A stretch of DNA of 64,000 bases, taken from NIOZ-UU13 sp964444135. Lineage in GTDB: Bacteria; Planctomycetota; Phycisphaerae; Sedimentisphaerales; Anaerobacaceae. The stretch's first letter is position 1. Each line of letters begins with the position of its first letter. The notes below the pieces were generated by a model. That model was given only the letters and a program-made list of their open reading frames with translations, was not told where the DNA came from and did no database searches. This document shows, in pieces, positions 50,251 to 58,796 of the stretch. The DNA lies in NCBI GenBank assembly GCA_964444135.1, contig CAYUFX010000012.1:1-64000 (forward strand). The letters are read 5' to 3'. The position numbers and the translations under genes are program-made.

Positions 50251-51993
50251 TTGAAAAGCGTTCGAATTACCATTCTTTTCTCTTTGCTTCTTATCGGCGC
50301 ATTTCTGGCGCTGGCAGGGCGATGCTTTTATCTGCAGTTTTTGCGGAACGACCATTATATTGGCCAGTGTCTTGAACAAAAGCAAGGACGGCTTCCCTAC
50401 AAGCCTCAGCGCGGCGTGATTCTTGATTGTCGCGGCAGGGTACTCGCTGCGAGCAATAAGGTTCAGTTCATTAAAGTTGAGCCTCGAAGGGTCAAAGACT
50501 TCAAAGATTTATCGAGCGAGCTGCAGCCGATATTGGGTATGGGTGCGCACGAAATCTGTAAACTTATCAACGAAAGCAACAACCCGGGATATGTAAAAAT
50601 CAAGGCGGATGCCAAGCCGAGTGAATGTGATGCCGCCCGAAGAATTTCTAGCGCTGTCGGCGTCGAATCTGATTGGCAAAGGCATTATCCGATGGGTCGA
50701 TTAGCTGTTCATGCAGTTGGTTTTACGAGCCTTGATAATCGGGGATTGGATGGCATTGAGTACCAGTACGACAAACAGCTCAGCGGTTCGGCGGCACAGG
50801 ATATATTCTTTGCAGACGTACGTCGCCGGCCCATTCGCCCGGCGCCTCGTGAGCATAGTCCGGCGGATAATAACGATGTGGAGAACGCCGTTTTAACCAA
50901 TGGCGTCGGGATTATTTTGACTATTGATGCTACTATCCAGCAGTTTGCCAGAGATGAGCTTGTCAGGCAATACGAAAACTATGAGGCCGAGTCGGCTGTG
51001 GCGATTGTGGTTGAGCCGAAGACCGGGGCAATTTTGGCGATGGTTTCGCTGCCTGATTTCGACCCTGCCGAGGCCCACTCGACCGACCCAGATAATCGTC
51101 GCAACCGGATTTTAACCGATGAGTTCGAGCCGGGCAGTATTATCAAGCCGCTCGTGGCAGCAATTGCACTTGATGCGGGCGCTGTGAACAAGGTTGAAAA
51201 AATATTCTGCGAAAACGGAAACTATTCCGGTAGAGGTTTTGGACGAATCGGTGAATATCGAAGAGGGTTCGGTGATTTGACTTTGCGCGAGATTCTGGTT
51301 GAGTCAAGCAATATAGGAATGGCCAAAATCGGACAGAGGCTCGGCAAAGACAAACTTTATAAAGGGCTGAGACTTTTCGGTTTCGGCAAAAAAGCAGGGA
51401 TTGATTTGCCCGGCGAGGCTGATGGGCTGTTGCGACCTGCGCACAAATGGACGGGATACAGCGTAACCCGGATACCTTTTGGTCAGGAAATTACTGTAAC
51501 TGCGATTCAGTTGGTTCGGGCTTTCTGCATACTTGCCAATCGCGGTCGTATCGTTCGCCCATTCCTGGTCAAAGCAATTGTTGACAACGATGGAGAGATT
51601 ACCGAGCTAAAGCGGCCTCTGCCGCCGGTGGGTTATGTGGTCAAGCCGGAAGTCGCCGAATGGATTGTCAGCGATGCTATGGTCGGTGTGGTTAATGAGG
51701 GTACGGGTAAAAGAGCCAAATTGGACAAATGGCAGGTGTTCGGAAAAACGGGAACAGCAAACATTGCAAAGAGCGATGAACGAGGTTATTCGGACAGTGA
51801 TTATGTGGCTTCCTTTATAGCCGGTGCGCCGGTGGAGGACCCGGCGATAGTGGTTTTGGTTTCAATCCGCAAGCCGAACAAGATACTCGGCAAGGGCTAT
51901 ACCGGCGGAGTGGTAGCCTCTCCCGTGGTGGGTAAAATAGTCGAAAAAACTCTTAACTATCTTGAATACAGGTATGCCCGGGCAGATTTCTGA
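50251..51993 (+). CDS. ftsI: Septal penicillin-binding protein (FtsI/PBP3-like)
   Basis: 580 residues, start TTG at 50251, 3 bp after the ftsL-like stop. N-terminal helix (ITILFSLLLIGAFLALAG), pedestal, then the transpeptidase domain: SxxK is GSIIKPLVAA, SxN is SSNIGMAKIG, and KTG is VFGKTGTAN. It cross-links peptidoglycan at the septum. No PASTA repeats follow. murE and mraY do not follow it; the cluster ends here. Confidence 0.93.
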   Translation: MKSVRITILFSLLLIGAFLALAGRCFYLQFLRNDHYIGQCLEQKQGRLPYKPQRGVILDCRGRVLAASNKVQFIKVEPRRVKDFKDLSSELQPILGMGAHEICKLINESNNPGYVKIKADAKPSECDAARRISSAVGVESDWQRHYPMGRLAVHAVGFTSLDNRGLDGIEYQYDKQLSGSAAQDIFFADVRRRPIRPAPREHSPADNNDVENAVLTNGVGIILTIDATIQQFARDELVRQYENYEAESAVAIVVEPKTGAILAMVSLPDFDPAEAHSTDPDNRRNRILTDEFEPGSIIKPLVAAIALDAGAVNKVEKIFCENGNYSGRGFGRIGEYRRGFGDLTLREILVESSNIGMAKIGQRLGKDKLYKGLRLFGFGKKAGIDLPGEADGLLRPAHKWTGYSVTRIPFGQEITVTAIQLVRAFCILANRGRIVRPFLVKAIVDNDGEITELKRPLPPVGYVVKPEVAEWIVSDAMVGVVNEGTGKRAKLDKWQVFGKTGTANIAKSDERGYSDSDYVASFIAGAPVEDPAIVVLVSIRKPNKILGKGYTGGVVASPVVGKIVEKTLNYLEYRYARADF

Positions 51994-52160
51994 GAAGAAT
52001 AAACAGGGAAAAATTGTTTAATAGATTTCTCGACTTTGCCTTCGGCTGCGCTCGAAATGACGATTGTGTTGCCTTCGGCTTCGGTCAAAATGACATGTAG
52101 TCTTTTCTACTGAGCATTATCAATTACAATTTACCTGTATCTGAATTTGAATAAGAAGAA

Positions 52161-52497
52161 ATGGCAAAGATAATCTATGCCGTTGCGGGGGAAGGGTTCG
52201 GGTACAGTCCGCCTTGGGCGGAGTCCCACCTCTGAAAAGCTGAATGAAGAGATTTTGGCTCGGGTTCTCGATGAACTCGATAAGCCTATGCCGAGCCCCG
52301 TTAGAAATTCTACAATGGGCAATATGATACAAACCCCGTTAGAAGCTGGCGACTCACTCCTAATGGGGCAAAAAGGGAAAATTTCTAACGGGGCGAGCGA
52401 TGAGAGGATTATTTGGCCGGACAACGATAAATTCTTCCGGATACTGCAAGAGGTCTTAAACAGACTTCATAGCCCGATTAGTATATCGCTTGCTTAA
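52161..52497 (+). pseudogene. Glycosyltransferase fossil (N- and C-terminal scraps)
   Basis: At 52161 an ATG with AAGAAG before it reads MAKIIYAVAGEGFGYS and stops after 24 codons. This matches the start of the MJ1255-like glycosyltransferase family. The remainder continues in another frame (KLNEEILARVLDELDKPM and, at the end, IIWPDNDKFFRILQEVLNRL), also glycosyltransferase-like. In between lies an inverted repeat (CCCCGTTAGAAATT and AATTTCTAACGGGG). The gene body is gone. It sits between the converging division and elongation clusters. Confidence 0.5.
52295..52400. repeat. CCCCGTTAGAA inverted repeats
   Basis: CCCCGTTAGAAATT (52298-52311), CCCCGTTAGAAG (52336-52347) and the reverse AATTTCTAACGGGG (52380-52393) form a dyad with a direct copy inside. 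It resembles a small mobile palindrome within the dead glycosyltransferase gene. Confidence 0.65.
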
Positions 52498-52514
52498 GTT
52501 GTATAATCGGCATA

Positions 52515-54653
52515 CTAAGGATTTGGTAAATTCGGTTGAGTCTCTGCTTTCCCCACATATCCGGCGTCGATGCAGAACTGGATGATGTCACGGGCTAAAG
52601 GCGCGGCGTCGCTTGAGCCGTGCTGGCCGCCTTCGACGACCACGGCGATTGCGATGCTCCGATTTTGGCTGTCAGTTGCAAAGCCTCCAAACCAGGCATT
52701 TTCCGGGGCCTGGGTTGAGCCGGTTTTGCCGTAAACTTTTGTGTCCTGCTCGGCAAGACTTGTAAGAATCGGTTCGAATGTACTATAAGCTGTTCCGCCG
52801 GTCTCATTAACGACAGCCCTCATGCCGTCATAAACTACTGCTAAAGTCTGTAGTGAAATACCAATGTCGATTTTGTTAAAGTCGAATTCATAGGTGTTAT
52901 CCATAAACAGTCGGGGAGGTTTATATGTACCGCCTCGGGCGAGAGCGGCCATTGCATTTGCTACCTGCAGAGGTGTAACCCGCAGATTGCCCTGGCCTAT
53001 GCCGAACCATCTTCTTTCACTTTTACTGAGCGGGGGCACCTGCTCAAAACTTGTGATTGTTTCCCTTGGGATAGTGTTAGAGATTACTCCCTGCAATTGG
53101 CGAAAGTTTCTGAAGAGTTCGGATTCTTCAAAGGAAAGCGGTGGGAATAATATGTTTCGCCCATAGCCGAATTTAAAGAGCCATTGCTGAAGGACCTGGG
53201 GATCGATTCTGTCGGCAAGGCGGGAAAAATAAATATTGCAACTGCCCCTAATGGCGTTGCGAGCGTAATTTTTCCACCTGTCGTCATGGCCGGCTCTGTA
53301 TCTGTTGTATAACCAGCAGCTTGGCCAGCCTTTTGGGGCCTTCTGAGCGGGGCAGCCTATAATCTCCTCCGGGGTGATTTTGCCGGACTCAAGCCCGGCG
53401 ATAAGAATCAGCGGCTTTACAACTGAGCCGGGCGGGTACCGCTTATTTATTGCTCGATTAATTAAAGGCTTAGCGGGGTCGTTAGTAAGGTCGTCGTAGT
53501 CATACCTGGCACGGTTCAAATCAAAGACCGGTATCGAAACCAAAGCGAGAATATCACCTGTTGCAACTTCAATGACAACTGCTGCCATTCCTGGTCCGCA
53601 GTTCGGGTCATGTTTGTATGTGGTCAGATAGTTTTCTATTCTTTGCTGAAGCTCGATATCCAGCGTCAGCGAGACGTCTTTGCCGAACCGGCTCCTGGTT
53701 TGACTTATAAGCTGACTGTCTATGTCGTAAACGAGCTCCCCTCGTCTGCCGCGAAGGATGGTTTCGCAAACATACTCAACTCCATCCTCTCGGCCGCAAA
53801 TCTCTCCGCTCAAATAGCTTGATAGTTTGTCATTTGCGAAGAGCCCTTTATCTTCTTCGCTGTGTGTTACAAGCCCGACCCAGCCTATAGTTTGGGCGGC
53901 AGCCGTACCATACGGGTAGGTCCTTCGTGCTTTTGGCAGAATCTGAATATCATCGACTTTTAAAAACTCCAGTTGAGCGGCAAATATATCGTCATCGGTT
54001 TTTAACTCCAGCAACGGCTTTGGGTCGTGCATATCAGCAATATCGATTTTGTTGACAAGCCGAAGCCGTTTTATTTCGTTTGGTTCCTTCGTTTCAAAGT
54101 CGGCTATTGCTTCATAATCTGGGATGCTGATTAAGTCGTACTTGTTAAAAACTTCGGAATCAGGAAAATTGCGCCGCCAGGCCTGAAACGTGCGCTGATT
54201 CCAGATATAATCATTTATTCTCTGTATTTCTTTTTTTATCTCTGAGGGTTTGACTCCTTTGAATTGGGCACACTTGTTGATTATCTGGTTCAAATCTGCC
54301 AGACCGAGGTTTAGCTCTTTTTGTACATTGGCTACAGCATCAGCATCTTCTTTGTCGGCGGCACTTAATAATCTGGCGTCCCGGATGCGGTCGTCCATAA
54401 AACACGTGAGCTTGTAATTTATACACAGCTGGAACTGTGGTTCATCGGTGGCTAAAACTTCGCCTGTTCTGTCGAGTATTTTGCCTCTGACGGTTTTAAG
54501 CTCCTGGGATTGACCTCTTTGGCGTTTTAGCTCCTCGATATCACTTTGGACAGAAGAGGTTGGAAGCAGCTGCATTTGTGCCAGGCGGATCAAACAGACC
54601 AGTAAGAGCAGTGTGCTTAGGATAACAAAGATTTTTATTCGCTTATCATACAT
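52515..54653 (-). CDS. mrdA: Elongation penicillin-binding protein 2
   Basis: 712 residues. N-terminal helix (KIFVILSTLLLLVCLIRLAQ), a long pedestal, then transpeptidase: SxxK in PPGSVVKPLILIAGL, SxN in RGSCNIYFSRLA, KTG in VYGKTGSTQAPENAWF. PBP2 builds side wall with MreBCD and RodA. It ends the mreB-mreC-mreD-mrdA series; no rodA is in the window. The pedestal holds a long insert (about 85-230), so the protein is above the usual 600-650 residues. It converges on ftsI. Confidence 0.93.
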   Translation of the reverse strand: MYDKRIKIFVILSTLLLLVCLIRLAQMQLLPTSSVQSDIEELKRQRGQSQELKTVRGKILDRTGEVLATDEPQFQLCINYKLTCFMDDRIRDARLLSAADKEDADAVANVQKELNLGLADLNQIINKCAQFKGVKPSEIKKEIQRINDYIWNQRTFQAWRRNFPDSEVFNKYDLISIPDYEAIADFETKEPNEIKRLRLVNKIDIADMHDPKPLLELKTDDDIFAAQLEFLKVDDIQILPKARRTYPYGTAAAQTIGWVGLVTHSEEDKGLFANDKLSSYLSGEICGREDGVEYVCETILRGRRGELVYDIDSQLISQTRSRFGKDVSLTLDIELQQRIENYLTTYKHDPNCGPGMAAVVIEVATGDILALVSIPVFDLNRARYDYDDLTNDPAKPLINRAINKRYPPGSVVKPLILIAGLESGKITPEEIIGCPAQKAPKGWPSCWLYNRYRAGHDDRWKNYARNAIRGSCNIYFSRLADRIDPQVLQQWLFKFGYGRNILFPPLSFEESELFRNFRQLQGVISNTIPRETITSFEQVPPLSKSERRWFGIGQGNLRVTPLQVANAMAALARGGTYKPPRLFMDNTYEFDFNKIDIGISLQTLAVVYDGMRAVVNETGGTAYSTFEPILTSLAEQDTKVYGKTGSTQAPENAWFGGFATDSQNRSIAIAVVVEGGQHGSSDAAPLARDIIQFCIDAGYVGKAETQPNLPNP

Positions 54654-54714
54654 CGTATTTTGTCTTTAGTGATACGTGCTACGATTCGTAATTCGGCATT
54701 TTCGAGGTGAGGGT

Positions 54715-55197
54715 TTAACGTCGGATGAAGCGATGAATCTTTATACGCATCCACCAGGCTGACGGCAAAAATAAAAACGGTCCCACCAGGGCCGAGTACA
54801 GAGCTATTCCGAAAAGAGCAGAGTATATGTTTGGTGGAGTTGGCTCTCCCTTTATAAAGTTTAAGAAATAAACCAGCGTCCCGGCCAAAAGGGCCGTGAT
54901 GAATATCGCAAGGAATTGATAAGTCATTTTTCTGATAGCAATAACCCTGTGCAGGTAGGCCAGAGCCGTGCCGAAAAGACCAAAGCTAATCATTTGCGGG
55001 CCCATCGTGCGACCAATAAGGTCGGCTGCGAATCCTATTGTGAAGGAAGTTATGATGGCATCCGTCGTATTGCAGTAAACAGCAAAGAATACCAAAAGTA
55101 TTAACAGCAAATCAGGCTTGATATTCAAATCTGCAAAAAAACTGGCCTGCAGCACCGTAGCAAGAAGAACTAAAACTGCAAACCGGAACCATCGCAT
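54715..55197 (-). CDS. mreD: Rod-shape protein MreD
   Basis: 160 residues, five to six hydrophobic helices (RFAVLVLLATVLQASFFADL, DLLLILLVFFAVYCN, FLAIFITALLAGTLVYFL, IALYSALVGPFLFLPSAW). MreD works with MreC and MreB in side-wall synthesis. Low identity is normal for MreD, and the call gains from its place between mreC and mrdA. Confidence 0.85.
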   Translation of the reverse strand: MRWFRFAVLVLLATVLQASFFADLNIKPDLLLILLVFFAVYCNTTDAIITSFTIGFAADLIGRTMGPQMISFGLFGTALAYLHRVIAIRKMTYQFLAIFITALLAGTLVYFLNFIKGEPTPPNIYSALFGIALYSALVGPFLFLPSAWWMRIKIHRFIRR

Positions 55198-55349
55198 TTA
55201 TATATCCTCAGCCGTTCCCATTTCAAAATCTATCGCACAACAGCGCTACAGCACAACTTAATAACAATTGAACTAAAGTGCCTGAAGTTTGAAGTGCATA
55301 AAGTGTCTAAAGTTATTTGTTTTTTTAACTTTAGCTCACTTTAGGCACG

Positions 55350-56144
55350 TTAGCGCTCTTCTGGCGGATTCATCACGATTACATGTACATTCTCTGCCTT
55401 TTGCATGTCACAAACCGGTTCGACCATTATATCCCAAACCAAAGGTTGGGCATTGCGTTCGCATCGAGCCACTTTTCCTATAATTATGGGAGTATCGAGG
55501 AAGCCAGGTCTTTTACTGGCCATAACCTTTGTGTCGATTTTGACTTCTTGCTTTATCATTTCTACCTTTGCTAAGTTGTTGCCATTGCCTTGCATGAGCC
55601 AATCTGAGCCGCCTATTATTACCGCTGTGCTGGATTTTGGGTCGGTAAACAGCCTGACCTTGGCGGTGTGTGCGTCCACGTCGGATATGGTTCCGATGAC
55701 GCTGTTGTCGGCCAGTACGAATTGGCCCTTAGCCAGGCCGTCATCCTCGCCGCGGTTGAGGATAAGCTCACTACGCAGCTCGTCGATAGAGACGGTAATC
55801 ACATCAGCAAACACAAAACCCATGCGTTCCCAGCCGGGTATATTGCGCATTTTGGATAGCGTTGTAACCTCTTCATATGCATCATTACGCTGCTGCGTAA
55901 CGTTGGCGAGATGGTTTAGGAGTCTTTCGTATTCATCCCGACTGACGATATCTCCAAGTGGCTGGTGAGTACCTGCTGAAAGTGAAATGTTTCTGCCAAT
56001 GCTTAAGGGCCAGCTGAAAATGTGGTGAAAAGCAAACTGGAATTTATTCGTCAGATATGTTGGGGAGAAAAGGAAGATGAACCCGGCTAACATAAACCAG
56101 GTAAAAAACATTCGTCTGGAGACTCTTATTTGCTTCCTTGCCAT
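55350..56144 (-). CDS. mreC: Rod-shape protein MreC
   Basis: 264 residues. One N-terminal helix (MFFTWFMLAGFIFLFSPTYL), a coiled coil at about 65-100 (SRDEYERLLNHLANVTQQRN), and the beta-barrel pair with ELILNRGEDDGLAKGQFVLA, ADNSVIGTISDV and DPKSSTAVII. MreC joins MreB and the penicillin-binding proteins in the periplasm. It follows mreB and precedes mreD. Confidence 0.9.
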   Translation of the reverse strand: MARKQIRVSRRMFFTWFMLAGFIFLFSPTYLTNKFQFAFHHIFSWPLSIGRNISLSAGTHQPLGDIVSRDEYERLLNHLANVTQQRNDAYEEVTTLSKMRNIPGWERMGFVFADVITVSIDELRSELILNRGEDDGLAKGQFVLADNSVIGTISDVDAHTAKVRLFTDPKSSTAVIIGGSDWLMQGNGNNLAKVEMIKQEVKIDTKVMASKRPGFLDTPIIIGKVARCERNAQPLVWDIMVEPVCDMQKAENVHVIVMNPPEER

Positions 56145-56244
56145 TTTGTATTGTGGTTCCGCCGGACAGAAGCGGACCAGCCAGTGACGTATTGCGTATT
56201 TTTAGTTTCTCAGATAATTCGCATTACGCATGATGGATGAGGAA

Positions 56245-57300
56245 TCATTCCCATCCATATTCGTTATGGTCCATTGTATCCTTCCACAACTCCAGATTTT
56301 CAAGATAGACACTGGTACCTCGAGCTACGCAGCTTAGCGGGTCCTCGACTATTTCGACCTTCAGGCCGGTAGCGTTTGCCAGCACGGTGTCCATACCTCG
56401 CAGCAGTGAGCCGCCACCGCAAATGTGCACGCCGTTGTCGATGAGGTCGGCGGCCAATTCCGGCTCGGCCTTTTCCAGCGTTGCGGTGACCGTATCTATA
56501 ATTGTAGCGATGGGGTCGCGGAGTGACTCTCTGATTTCCTCACTGGTAATAACGATTTTTCTCGGCAGACCGGAGATGGTGTCTCTGCCGGCCACTTCCA
56601 TCGTCAATTCCTCTTCCAGCGGAGCGGCGGAGCCGATTTGTATCTTGACTTTTTCAGCCCTTGGTTCGCCTATGAGCAGGTTGTAAGTTTTCTTAAGATG
56701 GTTGATTACCGCTTCGTCCATATCGTCGCCGCCTATACGAATTGACTCTGAGGTGGCGATATCGGCCAGACTCATTATAGCCACTTCCGTCGTTCCTCCG
56801 CCGATATCGACAATCAACGAGGCGGTAGGGTCCGTAATCGGCAGTCCAGCACCGATACCTGCCGCCATTGGCTCATCGACGAGATAGACTTTGCGTGCAC
56901 CTGCCCGTTCTGCACTATCTATGACGGCCCGGCGCTCAACAGCAGTTATTCCGCTCGGCACAGCGATTACGACTCGAGGCCTGACAAGACCACCCCTGCC
57001 GTGCACCTTCCTGATAAAATAGCTCAGCATGGCCTCGGTGATTTCGAAGTCACTGATTACGCCGTCTTTGAGAGGTCTTATTGCGCTAATCGAGCCCGGC
57101 GTTTTGCCTAACATTTCACGGGCAACCAGGCCCACAGCTTCGCCGTTGTTCAGGACAATGTTGGTTCCTTTGCGGACAGCTACTACGGAGGGCTCATTGA
57201 GGACAATACCTTTATCACGGACACAAACCAGGGTAGTGCAGGTACCGAGGTCGATACCCATATCCATACTGAACCAACCTAAGATTGTGTCCAGCACCAC
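56245..57300 (-). CDS. mreB: Rod-shape actin homologue MreB
   Basis: 351 residues, an actin-fold ATPase. Phosphate 1 motif MGIDLGTCTTLVCV, then VAVPSGITAVERRAVIDSAE, VDEPMAAGIGAGLPI, IVDIGGGTTEVAIMSLADI and the C-terminal GGGSLLRGM. It polymerises under the inner membrane to orient side-wall synthesis, implying rod or elongated cells at some stage. It starts the mre cluster. A 53-residue membrane protein is next upstream. Confidence 0.96.
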   Translation of the reverse strand: MVLDTILGWFSMDMGIDLGTCTTLVCVRDKGIVLNEPSVVAVRKGTNIVLNNGEAVGLVAREMLGKTPGSISAIRPLKDGVISDFEITEAMLSYFIRKVHGRGGLVRPRVVIAVPSGITAVERRAVIDSAERAGARKVYLVDEPMAAGIGAGLPITDPTASLIVDIGGGTTEVAIMSLADIATSESIRIGGDDMDEAVINHLKKTYNLLIGEPRAEKVKIQIGSAAPLEEELTMEVAGRDTISGLPRKIVITSEEIRESLRDPIATIIDTVTATLEKAEPELAADLIDNGVHICGGGSLLRGMDTVLANATGLKVEIVEDPLSCVARGTSVYLENLELWKDTMDHNEYGWE

Positions 57301-57402
57301 TTTCGACTCCTTTCTTGAATTCCAGTTTAAAGACTTTAGGAAACCGCAATTTCCAACTGGCTATTGTTATATAATAAAGAGCGGTATTGTCAATAGTGAA
57401 AT

Positions 57403-57564
57403 TTACGTTGGGATTTGGAATATCGTGCCGTACTGCGTATAGCACTGGTAAGCGACAAACGCGGCAGTAGCCAGAACTGCACATAACGCCAAAGCAAGAA
57501 TAATCGTATAGAGGTTATCCGGTACTGTTACCTTTTTGCCGCGAGCCTGCCCATTAGGACTCAT
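57403..57564 (-). CDS. Small membrane protein upstream of mreB
   Basis: 53 residues. After a short basic N-terminus (MSPNGQARGKK), VPDNLYTIILALALCAVLAT is a helix that runs on to FVAYQCYTQYGTIFQIPT. It lies 40 bp after the coiled-coil gene and about 100 bp before mreB. The composition is typical of planctomycete small inner-membrane proteins. It may be part of the mre operon. The function is unknown. Confidence 0.7.
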   Translation of the reverse strand: MSPNGQARGKKVTVPDNLYTIILALALCAVLATAAFVAYQCYTQYGTIFQIPT

Positions 57565-57604
57565 ATATCAGCCTCACAAAGTATAAACACATCTTTTGGG
57601 TTTT

Positions 57605-58483
57605 CTACAAATTAGTACTGACGTTATCGCCGGCCTTAGGCTGTTCCTTTGTTACGTCCATAAGCTCCAGGGTGCCGATTGCCTTTTCAGGCTCAACGTC
57701 TAAAATTACAATGTCACAAATAAACTTATCGTCCCGAGTTACGTGGAATATCATATTTTGTTTGACACCGTTTGCTGCGCCGATTGATATCTCAGCCAGA
57801 GAATTTTCCAGGTCCACCGTTGCTATTAATCCTTCCAAGCCGATATCTACCGTTGGGGGAGCTACCTGAGCTTTCTCTTTTACCGTTGTAACCGGTTCCG
57901 GAGCTACAATCGCTTTGCCGGTTCGCTGGAGGAGCTTGTCTAACTCGTTTTGCAAAGCTGTCTTTTCTTCGAGCAGTTGTTTCGATTGTTTTTCCAGCGT
58001 TGTAATTATTGCCATTTTTTCAATAAGAGCGGCTGTGGTTTCTTTGAGCTCTTTGTCCGAATCGATTTGCTCAGCTTCAATTGTCTTTAGATTAGCGAGG
58101 GTATCTTCCAACAACTGCCTTTGCTTGTCATTGGTGTCGTAAAAGTCTCTGGTTATGGCCTTCCATTTACCCGCCTCCTCAATCAAAGCCGCTACTTGTC
58201 TTTCAGCCTCGGTGAGTTTGGTGTTTAATTGGCCGAGCTGGGTTTCAAGGGCGCCGATATCACTTTTTAGCTTCCGTTCCCGCTCGGCTGCATCCTCAAT
58301 AGTTTTATTTTTATCTTTTACGGCTTGTTCCTTAATCTGCTCTGCGGCATCTTTTTCCCTCTTTTGGTCAAGATAATTTTGTCTGTAGTTTTCAGCATTA
58401 GCAACATAAGTTACGACGATACCGCAGAGAAAAATCGAGGAAATCGTCATCAGAACTATTAATATCTTTGTAAGCGTACTCAA
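57605..58483 (-). CDS. Membrane-anchored coiled-coil protein
   Basis: 292 residues. N-terminal helix (ILIVLMTISSIFLCGIVVTY), a coiled coil from about 30 to 190 rich in Glu, Lys and Gln, then a beta-rich end (GLIATVDLENSLAEISIGAA, IFHVTRDDKFICDIVILDV). Such layout occurs beside planctomycete cell-shape genes. It is just upstream of the small membrane gene and mreB, so an envelope role is likely, but the family is not known to me. Confidence 0.7.
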   Translation of the reverse strand: MSTLTKILIVLMTISSIFLCGIVVTYVANAENYRQNYLDQKREKDAAEQIKEQAVKDKNKTIEDAAERERKLKSDIGALETQLGQLNTKLTEAERQVAALIEEAGKWKAITRDFYDTNDKQRQLLEDTLANLKTIEAEQIDSDKELKETTAALIEKMAIITTLEKQSKQLLEEKTALQNELDKLLQRTGKAIVAPEPVTTVKEKAQVAPPTVDIGLEGLIATVDLENSLAEISIGAANGVKQNMIFHVTRDDKFICDIVILDVEPEKAIGTLELMDVTKEQPKAGDNVSTNL

Positions 58484-58796
58484 AACAGGCTCCTTTCGTC
58501 AACTTTGTGTTTTCTTTTCAATACACCCATTACCCTACGAGAGGGCATCCTAAACGCGATAAAAGGGTTTGTAGAAACTCTATTTTGCCCGGCACCAATT
58601 ATTTGTGAGCCTGAACTCGATTGGTATAGGCACGCAAAATAGGGCCTCCAGCCCTGATATTATCTGTATATATTACAATTTTACGTTTAAAGCTCGGAAA
58701 GGTCAAGTTATTTTTGGCAAATAGCCTAAATTAAAATGGACGATGAAAAATGAACGTTGCTAAATCCGATAACATAGGATTTTCAGGAGTCAATTG
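58484..58796. other. Interval between two minus-strand genes
   Basis: No gene is seen in 313 bp. It contains the end of the HEAT gene's transcript and the promoter of the coiled-coil gene. No clear hairpin or box stands out. Confidence 0.4.
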
